Shown: positions 9,043-16,225 of the stretch, in pieces | How the letters are laid out: every line of letters begins with the position of its first letter | Position numbering within the stretch: the first letter of the stretch is position 1 | Assembly (NCBI GenBank): GCA_003024985.2 | Contig: PXIH01S0025510.1 | From: Euperipatoides rowelli | Taxonomy: Eukaryota > Onychophora > Udeonychophora > Euonychophora > Peripatopsidae | Length of the DNA stretch: 16,225 nt | Direction: 5' to 3' (one strand) | Translations under genes and position numbers: made by a program | The notes under the pieces: model-generated | The model's database searches: none | What the model was told of the DNA's origin: nothing | What the model saw: only the letters and a program-made list of their open reading frames with translations

Positions 9043-9797
9043 AAGGCCCCATTCGCATGGACCTTTATACTCGGTTGAACCACAGTTGAGCGCGGATCAT
9101 TCATATGGGCATTTTTATCCATGGCTCAACCACAGCTGAACCACACTTCTTGATACTGGCTGAGCCACGGTTGAGCCTTAATCTATGTCCATGCGAACAT
9201 GATCCTGGCTCATCCGCGGTTGAGCTGTGTTTGTGTTTCGTTAATATGGCTACGCTTTTTTTTTTTTTATTTCAAAATGTCGGAACGTGGCTGTTGTAGC
9301 TTTAACCTTTTATGATTTTTTTCCCCATATTATTATTGTATAATGCAAAATAAAAGTATGTGAGCTTCTATGAAATGCAATCAATATAATTTAATTACTG
9401 CAAATGATAGCCTACTCACAAACATAAATACTTTGCTTAGAATGTAAAAATTGTGACAAGCCTACTCATGTTAAAAATTAAAGGCGCTCGCTCGAACATA
9501 TTGATTTTGCAAAATATAATATCTACAAATAGATAGAATTGAAATTATCTTCGATAGATTTCGTCTTGTTAAAGGCACTATATTGATAAGCTCTATGGAT
9601 GAGGGGAATATTCTTTTTTTTTTTAGCTCCGGTTTCTGTTATTTACAAATTTATCCGCGGCTGAGCCATGATTGTGTTCGCATGGCCAAACCTGGCTCAG
9701 CCGTAGATAACATTAACAGCAAACACAAAATCCTTATCCATGGTTGAGACTCCGTTCAACCGTGGATGAAATTACAGTCCATGTGAATGGGGCCTTA
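9042..9797. mobile_element. non-autonomous DNA transposon with subterminal motif arrays
   Basis: The ends are AGGCCCCATTCGCATGGAC (9044-9062) and GTCCATGTGAATGGGGCCT (9777-9795), 19-bp inverted repeats with one mismatch, each flanked by TA (9042-9043, 9796-9797). Read as ending in GGCCCC, the flanks would be TAA and TTA, so the family cannot be fixed; Tc1/mariner-like and PIF/Harbinger-like are both possible. Imperfect inverted similarity extends about 150-200 bp inward. Both sides carry repeated dyads built from GGTTGAGCC- and GGCTGAGCC-like words (for example 9073-9090, 9122-9144, 9160-9178, 9206-9223, and 9656-9667, 9697-9705, 9739-9763), as expected of transposase-binding arrays. The interior is AT-rich and has no convincing ORF. 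Confidence 0.78.
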
Positions 9798-10426
9798 GTC
9801 AGCATTATGTTAAAAGAACTGAAGACTAATAGAATTATTAGAGCCTATCGATATAGGATTACCATCGCATAAAAACCCCAATCTTGAACTTAAATCGGTG
9901 AAAAACATCAGTGCTAATGTGTGTGTATAGCTTCCGATATTTAAAATTTGCTAAATTTGCATATAGGTGTATTAATATACTGTTATATGAATGCATGTAA
10001 CTTTAGATTTATATTTTTCTATGCAGGGAAATCTACACCTTTGTCTCTCTAAGTGGTAGTTAAGATGATTTTCATCATTTGGGAAAGGAGACATGATTTA
10101 AGTCGTGATTTCTTCACACATTATTAATATTCATATTCTAGAATGATTAATTACTCATGGATTTGAAATTAGTGTTTGTTATTATCATTTTGTTCATTGC
10201 ATATTATATAATTTTCAGCCGTGGCCCCATTGTTGTTTCTACAATGTAATCATATTTTAGAGTTTATTAAAAATTATATTTATGATACTGAAATGTTGTA
10301 CGTTGTTTGGATTTCATTCTTATTTTTATTAATATTGATATAACCACTCAACTTTCATTTAAGGGTATATTATTTTGGAAGCTTGTTGGAAAGGAGTTAT
10401 TTTTAAATGTTTTTATTTTTATCCTG
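9798..10426. other. AT-rich spacer, nothing recognised
   Basis: No gene or element end is visible between the transposon and the following microsatellite. Confidence 0.55.
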
Positions 10427-10508
10427 ATCATCATCATCATTATTATTATTTTATTTTTTATTATTTTTTATATAGTATCATTATCGTTGTCGTTGTCGTC
10501 GTCGTCGA
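10427..10508. repeat. compound trinucleotide microsatellite (TCA, TTA, TCG)
   Basis: ATC/TCA units pass into ATT units, an AT-rich interruption and then GTC/TCG units. The same change from TCA and TTA to TCG types occurs at 12787-12868. Reading frames over this region are repeat artefacts. Confidence 0.85.
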
Positions 10509-10820
10509 AGGGGGAAGTGGGAGGGGANTCATTTACGTTATGATTTATTTCCTTATAATTTCATCGATTTTACTCACTTTTTTAATTTATTTGATTTGTT
10601 TTATTGTTTTTCAATTACTTTATTAATTTGAGATTATTAAAATAGTTATATAATAATGTATTATAATTGTATAAGCCATTCTTTGATTCAATAAATAAAT
10701 AGTAAAACTTAACTTCGGCCGACATCTTTTCAAATAGCACCGGTCGTTATAAAATCTTGACAAATTGAACATGCGTGCAATCATTGATCATAGCCAGAGA
10801 GGATGTGACATAATTTTAGC
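10509..10820. other. AT-rich spacer
   Basis: A short G-rich patch with an N at 10528 is followed by T-rich sequence and a brief AATA run near 10690. No gene is seen. Confidence 0.5.
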
Positions 10821-11016
10821 GAATCCTATTGCGGTATAGGATCTTGTACACATTTTTACTGATAGCCTGAGGCATCTATCACAACAGAAACCTAGAATCT
10901 GTTGCAGTATAAGATTCAGTATTCTGTTCTGGAACAGAATTTGGTTGTTTGTTTACACTGGTCAATACTCACATCAAAATTCCCGAATATGTTCCGGAAA
11001 AGTCGCCAGTGTAAAC
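10821..11016. mobile_element. cluster of dyads, probable decayed transposon end
   Basis: Four dyads occur within 200 bp: ATCCTAT/ATAGGAT at 10823-10842, GAATCT/AGATTC at 10895-10917, the near-perfect palindrome ATTCTGTTCTGGAACAGAAT at 10921-10940, and GTTTACACTGG/CCAGTGTAAAC at 10951-10961 and 11006-11016. The first two share a TTGC(G/A)GTATA core. Repeated dyads next to a CCAGTGTAAAC-type end resemble the subterminal region of the element at 9042. No opposite end was found, so the family and limits are open. Confidence 0.4.
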
Positions 11017-11089
11017 TTGGCTTCATTTAACTTTGGGTGGTTTTTCTAAATACCACCCAAATGTAAAATGCTTAAACATATTGTTTTGC

Positions 11090-11502
11090 ACAACAATATA
11101 AACAACTATATGTGTCTATGACTAGACAAAATCATCCATTTAAGGTAGATTTTGCCTATGTAAAAACGAAAAGATCATAAAAAAACATCTTTTATAGAAA
11201 TATAAGATATTGGAATAAACTTCCAAATGATGTCTTAGGCATCATCAGCTTTAAATCATTTAAAAGAAATTTAGATATTTATCTTTTGGGTGATGCAGAG
11301 TTTAAAAATATGCCATGTATTTGTTGATTTGTTTTGCCTTGTTAATTTCGTTCTACTAATGATTTCCATTAATTGTAAACCCTTTGTTTAGGTTTTGAAA
11401 ATTTTGTTTGTTTTTATTCTCATGTTTTGTAGTGTAACAATCTTTGAGATTATAAGTTATTCAATTACTTATCTCTGATCTATCCAAATAAATAAATAAA
11501 CA
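11090..11502 (+). mobile_element. second truncated LINE 3' end with (AATA)n tail
   Basis: A short piece of reverse-transcriptase C-terminus is followed by about 160 bp of T-rich 3' UTR and then AATAAATAAATAAAC at about 11488-11502. The layout is the same as at 1-680, but the protein and UTR sequences differ clearly, so it is another family or an old subfamily. The left limit is approximate. Confidence 0.75.
11118..11327 (+). pseudogene. LINE reverse-transcriptase C-terminal remnant
   Basis: In one frame the segment reads TRQNHPFKVDFAYVKTKRS, then an in-frame stop (TAA), then KNIFYRN, YWNKLPND and SFKSFKRNLDIYLL before the natural stop at 11325-11327. The order, a basic F-x-x-R-T-like stretch, W-N-x-L-P and then F-K-x-x-L-D-x-Y, is the conserved tail of CR1, L2 and Jockey-type reverse transcriptases. 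The internal stop and the loss of everything upstream make it non-functional. The W-N-x-L-P box is shared with the fragment at 1-567 although the two sequences are diverged. Confidence 0.8.
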
Positions 11503-11780
11503 GCACCCAACTTTTAATAAGAAACTCACTGGAATACAACTAATTTCAAATTGCCTTTAATAGTATTCTTTACAATGGTTGTGATACCGCTGTCAGTATT
11601 TGTCCTGATGATGTGTGTATTTTACAGTGAAAGTCAATATTGTCTTGAACTGTCTTTTGTTCACCTTTGGAATTGATTTTTAAATAAAATTGATACCTTT
11701 AAACAAAAGTACTTGATGTCTGCATGTTTTGCCATTTTCAACCAAATTTTATACAGCAACTTGGTGTGAGGATACTTAAA

Positions 11781-12082
11781 CATTATTATTATTACTATTA
11801 TTACTATCATTACTATCATTACTATCACTACTATCACTACTAACACTACTATCACTATTATCACTACTATCACTATTATTACTGTTATCACTATCATTAC
11901 TATTATTACTATCATTACTATTATTACTATTATAACTATTATTACTATTACTATTATTGTTGTTGTTACTATTACAATTACTATTACTATTACCGGTACT
12001 ATTACTTTTACTCTTACTCTTACTATTACTATTAGCCTACTATTAGCCTACTATTACTATTATTACTACTATTATTATTATT
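11781..12082. repeat. ATT/ACT-type microsatellite
   Basis: The tract is made of trinucleotide and hexanucleotide mixtures such as TATTACTATCATTAC and TATCACTAC, with local variants (GTTGTTGTT near 11959, TTACTCTTACTC near 12008, TATTAGCC twice near 12032). A minus-strand reading frame rich in I and V is produced by the repeat alone. Confidence 0.9.
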
Positions 12083-12117
12083 TTGAATAGGCTACTTCTC
12101 TCGTGCACTTTATTCAA

Positions 12118-12624
12118 ATTGAATAGATGCGACAGTGAATGCACATTTAAAAATATTAATTTATTATTGATAATCAAATATTACTTCCAGAATAATATTC
12201 GGTCGGTTAAGTACTTTCTATTTTTGCTAATATCCTCAGAACCTCTATAATTAAAATACAAGCAAAAAACAAACAATTAATAAACATAAAATTGTAATAA
12301 TGAGCAACTAAACAAATCAAATAACAACTGCTATCCTACCTTAAATCAGATCTCAATCTTACATTGGGTACTAAGCTAACAGCAATAGATCCAACACTAA
12401 GGTAGGATAGCAGTTGTTATTTGACTTGTTTAGTTGCTCATTATTACAATTTTATGTTTATTAATTGTTTGTTTTTTTGTTTGTATTTTAATTATAGAGG
12501 TTGTGAGGATATTAGCAAAAATAGAAAGTACTTAACCGAACGAATATTATTCTGGAAGTAATATTTGATTGTCAATAATAAATTAATATTTTTAAATGTG
12601 CATTTGCTGTTGCATCTATTCAAT
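12118..12624. repeat. long inverted repeat, 226-bp arms, 54-bp loop
   Basis: The left arm 12118-12343 starts ATTGAATAGATGC; the right arm 12398-12624 ends GCATCTATTCAAT. Comparing the arms by eye gives about eight substitutions and one single-base indel, so about 96 percent identity. The loop is 12344-12397. A transcript from either strand would fold into a nearly perfect 226-bp hairpin. It lies between two microsatellite tracts that are in the same orientation, so the repeat was probably inserted into, or formed within, a single microsatellite. There is no ORF. It may be a foldback transposon, a recent inverted duplication or a source of hairpin small RNA. Confidence 0.92.
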
Positions 12625-12805
12625 TACTATTATTACTATTACTATTATTACTATTATTACTATCATTACTATCATTACTATCATTACTATTATTACTATT
12701 ATTACTATCATTACTATCATTACTATCATTACTATTATTACTATTATTACTATTATTACTATTACTACTATTACTATTACTACNTAGTCATCGTCGTCGT
12801 CGTCG

Positions 12806-12870
<65 letters not shown>

Positions 12871-12883
12871 ACCATCATCATCA
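12625..12883. repeat. compound microsatellite (ATT/ACT, then TCG, TCA, TTA)
   Basis: TACTATTATTACTATCAT-type units occupy 12625-12783; after the N at 12784 the tract changes to TCG, TCA, TTA and a last TCA run. The first part matches the tract at 11781-12082 in unit and orientation. The long Y- and I-rich reading frames over it are artefacts. Confidence 0.9.
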
Positions 12884-14193
12884 AGGGTTTATTACATTTT
12901 TCGTTACCAAATATTCTACATTCAAAGAAAGAACAAATAACTTTCCTCCCACTTATGCAGAGTATAAAATGAGAAGATATCTGCATATAAATTAAACATT
13001 CAAAAGTGAAATTCTCTCAAGATAAATTGATTCTTATATACAGTATACTTAAATATTTGGATTCTTTCAATCATTTCATCCACTTTTATCTAAACTGTTT
13101 ACCTTAATGTTAGTTCCTGCTCATTTGAGTAATTTTAAACTATGCTTCATTTCATTTAAAGAATCTCAAGTTTCCGCTTCAACTGATCCCCAACATTGAT
13201 GACTTATTTCTTCTAAGGTTGATCAGGTATAAATAATGGGAGTTTAAACAGAATTTTAAATTTAAGGGATTGAAAAAATATTAACTGATACTTCCTACCC
13301 CCCCCCCCCTTTCCACACCAGATCTAAGCCTGAAGATATTGTATAAAATTCAGTATAATGAAAAGCTTAATTAAGGCAATCAATCAGCCTTATAACAAAA
13401 AGTTTAAATCTCTGAGAGATCGACAAAGTTATGGATACAGGAAAAAGTCACTCTACCTAAATATGATTTCATAAAATATATGTATAATAAATCACAAATA
13501 ATCTGAAATTAATAGATTTAATACCACAATACTGTATTTACAGTAAATATAAGAATCTTTTACGTCATTGCATAAAAAAGATTATTGGTCAATCAAATAT
13601 TTAATATAATATTAAATTTTAAAAGTCTATTATATTTTTATTCTTTCATTTTGCTGTATTTATATAAGATTTCTATTTCATTATATAAGTTTTAAATTTA
13701 CATTACTTTGAACTTACTAATTAATTGCTTTATTTAAACTTTTAAAAAAGATATCCAATTTTCCAAATTGCAAACAAAAAATATTATTTTTTAATTAATT
13801 TATTACATTAGTAATATGGAACGCTTGACGAATTTGTGCGTCATCCTTGCGCAGGAGAATTTGTGTGGCGTCCTTGCGCAGGAGACATACTAATTATTCT
13901 TTGTATCGTTGGAATTTTAGTATATGTACTGCTGAAGCAAGTACGCTACACAAAAAAATATTTTATTTTACAATTCTGAATTTTTTTAAAATAATATTAT
14001 TTCAAAGTTGAGCATTTACTTCATACCCTTGAATAACATTTCTTCCTTCCCTTACGACGTTTCTTCATTTTTGCAAACAAAAGAAAAGCCTGATATATTT
14101 TATTTTTCTAGTTTAGCCATTTCACAGATTCATTAAATGCAGGCGAAATATTTTTTTCCTGTGCGTAATGTCAAAGTGAAATGCCATTTCTAA
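12884..14193. other. AT-rich spacer with small repeats
   Basis: No gene was found in 1.3 kb. It contains a run of 12 C at 13298-13309, a perfect dyad TACTGTATTTACAGTA at 13530-13545, and a two-copy 27-bp repeat at about 13830-13884 sharing CCTTGCGCAGGAGA, which is notably GC-rich for its surroundings. Confidence 0.55.
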
Positions 14194-14197
14194 TTAA

Positions 14198-14483
14198 CAA
14201 GTTGACTGCCAACTACTTGTTATTGTAACTGTTACCTGACGATCTGATATAAGACGCCACCTACGAGTTACCTCGTAAATGAGAACTTGGAAATTAACGT
14301 TAGGTGCCAGCATATTCGTAGTAGATTAATGTAATAATAGGTAGTGGGCGCCTTTTATAAGATTGAAAAGTAAGCCATAGCATCAGAAAGCGGTCAATTT
14401 ATTTGTTGTCATATATTAAATTTAAAAAAATGCCTAATTCAGATTGTCGCTGGGGATAAAGCCACCCAATGGCAGTGAAAGTG
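14198..14483. mobile_element. piggyBac-like MITE
   Basis: TTAA occurs on both sides (14194-14197 and 14484-14487). The inner ends are CAAGTTGACTGCCA on the left and TGGCAGTGAAAGTG on the right; as inverted repeats they match at 11 of 14 positions, with a shared ACTGCCA core. TTAA targets and an ACTGCCA-containing end are features of several animal piggyBac-type elements. A subterminal CGCCACCTAC near 14255 has a weak inverted partner, GTAGTGGGCGCC, near 14342. There is no ORF in the 286 bp. TTAA is frequent in AT-rich DNA, so the call rests on the shared end motif. Confidence 0.55.
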
Positions 14484-15170
14484 TTAAGAAAATAATTGAA
14501 ATCATAAAACATTCTGTGTTGAACACTATAACTGGAATAAAAAAGTAAGTAGGGAATATGGTCATTTCCATTCTTTTCTTATTAATCAATCTGCTAATCA
14601 ATTGATTTACTCAGTTCTTCTCTCTCAGCTTAGTGCTGAGTTGTCATTTCCATGAAAAGTGAAGCACGGCGTTTGCACACAGAGCTGATTATTCTCATGG
14701 TTAAAGCTTTTGTTAAGTTATGTGATAAGGAATGGACATGAAAGTGATTGACTCTCAAATCTAACCCAATTTCTAAAAACAAATCATATCCACACGTACA
14801 CCAAATTCCGTCCAGATTAGGTAACTTACACAGTTTTTAGTTAACTTGTCAACATATCACATCCTATCCTTGAAACAATTGAAACCAATATCAAAGCAAA
14901 TCTTTTTTAAACCATATCAATGTGTTTAATCATGATTTGCTCATGCATTCTGATGTTAATGTGCTAATATTATTGGCTACAAGTCTCCCAACAGACTCAC
15001 GCTCACAGAGATTTGGTCCATCGAGGGATATAAATGTTTATTGACATATAAAACTTCTATTTCTATCAGAATATAAAATCACAATGCTGCACAATTTCCT
15101 CTGCATCTTTACTGGAGAAAAATAAAGTTACTACATAGTATACCCTAAGCCATTCTAATCCAAACTGGAT
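14484..15170. other. AT-rich spacer, nothing recognised
   Basis: No gene is seen. A small dyad CTCAGC/GCTGAG lies near 14626-14642. Confidence 0.55.
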
Positions 15171-16115
15171 CACATGGAATACTTGTACTCCATGCAAACA
15201 TGTGCATTCCATGGAACACTTGCATTCCATGGAACACTTGCATTCCATGGAACANATTCCATGGAACACTTGCATTCCATGGAACACTTGCATTCCATGG
15301 AACACTTGAATTTCATGTAACACTAGAATTCCATGGAACACGTGTGTTCCATGCACAATGGCATTCCATGGGACACTTGCCTTCTATTGAACACATGCAT
15401 TCCATGGAACATTTGCTTTCCATTGAACACATGTATCCATTGACACTTGCATTCCATTGAACACTTGCATTCCTTGAAACTTGCATTTCTTGGAACATTT
15501 GCATTCCTTGGAAAGCTTGCATTCCATGGAACACTTGGTTCCATGCACAATGGCATTTCATGGGAAACTTACATTCTATGGAACACATGCATTCCAAGGA
15601 ATATTTTCTTTCCATTGAACACTTGTATTGATTGACACTGTATCCATTGACACTTGCATTCCATTGGACACTTGCTTTCCATGAAACACTAGCATTCTTT
15701 GGAACACTTGCATTCCATGGAACACTTGTGTTCCATGAACAATGGCATTCCATGGAAACTTGCATTCTATGGGACACAAGCATTCTGTTGAACATTTGCT
15801 TTTCATTGAACACTTGTATCAATGGACACTTGCATTCCTTTAACACATGCATTCCATGGAACACTTGCATTCCATTGAACACTTGCATTCCATGGAACAC
15901 TTGCACACCATGGAACACTTGTGTTCCATGAACAATGGCATTCTATGTAAACTTGCATTCTATGGAACACATTCATTCCGTGGAACATTTGCTTTTCATT
16001 GAACACTTGTATTCATGGACACTTGCATTTCATTGAACACATGCATTCCTTGGAACATTTGTGTTCCATCAAACACTTGGAAAATTGCATTCCAAAACAA
16101 CACTTGTGTTCAATG
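15171..16115. repeat. 18-bp satellite with a 192-bp higher-order period
   Basis: The monomer is CATTCCATGGAACACTTG with the palindromic core TTCCATGGAA. Monomers diverge along the array (CATTGAAC, CTTGGAAC, TATGGAAC forms) and some gain or lose a few bases. A distinctive variant, TTCCATG(C)AACAATGG-like, starts at 15347, 15539, 15731 and 15923, each exactly 192 bp apart, and a degraded version occurs near 16109. This is a higher-order repeat built from the small monomer. An N at 15255 sits among nearly identical monomers. Both strands carry reading frames up to 201 codons because 18 and 192 are multiples of three. Confidence 0.93.
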
Positions 16116-16128
16116 TGATAATTGCATT

Positions 16129-16150
16129 AATACAAATACAAATACAAATA
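16129..16150. repeat. (AATACA)n microsatellite
   Basis: Between three and four copies of the six-base unit follow the end of the satellite array. Confidence 0.8.
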
Positions 16151-16225
16151 TGTCGGACAACAACAGACTATAGTCCAGCGAGGTTGTCCCTAGTCCTAAT
16201 CTATTTATTTATTTTTTTTTTAATA
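16151..16225 (-). mobile_element. possible retroelement 3' end on the minus strand
   Basis: On the minus strand an AATAAATAAATAG run (complement of 16200-16212) adjoins a less AT-rich stretch containing GACTAGGGACAACC and then the TGTATT repeat that is the complement of 16129-16150. Non-repetitive sequence bordered by simple repeats suggests a LINE or SINE end, but the window stops here and I see no diagnostic box. Confidence 0.25.

Noticed and set aside
9105-9299. 64-codon frame inside the transposon at 9042
   Set aside because: It overlaps the subterminal motif array and a long T run, and has no transposase motif.
10307-10626. Two overlapping plus-strand frames of about 80 codons
   Set aside because: Both run through the TCA/TTA/TCG microsatellite and an N, and show no domain.
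11661-11915. Minus-strand frame rich in I, V and M resembling a membrane segment
   Set aside because: It is translated ATT/ACT microsatellite plus spacer, with no conserved motif.
12565-12986. Tyrosine-, isoleucine- and methionine-rich frames on both strands
   Set aside because: They are simple-repeat translations that cross an N; several frames are open at once.

Overview
The window looks like non-coding DNA from an invertebrate animal nucleus. It is strongly AT-rich, with long A and T runs, abundant microsatellites, decayed LINE 3' ends with (AATA)n tails, tRNA-like SINE heads and several small non-autonomous DNA transposons. I found no intact host gene, rRNA, functional tRNA, CRISPR array or prokaryotic operon. 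A mollusc or other lophotrochozoan would fit this repeat mix, but that is only an impression; the sequence does not fix the species. Isolated N characters at 96, 2770, 4050, 5714, 6737, 8758, 8759, 8762, 10528, 12784 and 15255 mostly fall in or beside tandem or low-complexity repeats and look like unresolved assembly joins.

Layout. 1-680: 3' end of a LINE with the C-terminal part of its reverse-transcriptase ORF. 1711-1790: possible Helitron 5' end. 1930-2230: hAT-type MITE with an 8-bp target duplication (7 of 8 bases match). 2405-2495, 3195-3290 and 4478-4570: three tRNA-like SINE heads, one on + and two on -. 2551-2770 and 4051-4359: tandem repeats of about 99 and 125 bp. 5560-6065: 24-bp minisatellite. 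6088-6384: foldback element. 6698-6888: G-rich polypurine stretch. 6919-7200: short non-autonomous Helitron on the minus strand. 8718-8838: tandem duplication broken by Ns. 9042-9797: terminal-inverted-repeat element with subterminal motif arrays. 10821-11016: cluster of dyads, probably a decayed transposon end. 11090-11502: second LINE 3' end. 11781-12883: trinucleotide and hexanucleotide microsatellites enclosing a 226-bp-arm inverted repeat. 14198-14483: piggyBac-like MITE with TTAA on both sides. 15171-16115: 18-bp satellite organised in a 192-bp higher-order repeat.

No genes act together here. The only protein-coding signal is in the two broken LINE remnants. The other long reading frames are by-products of repeats whose period is a multiple of three. 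The most interesting material is structural: the near-identical long hairpin, the exact 192-bp periodicity, the Helitron with triplicated terminal hairpins, and the foldback transposon with an extra palindromic copy of its own end. I did not find a convincing new multi-gene system.
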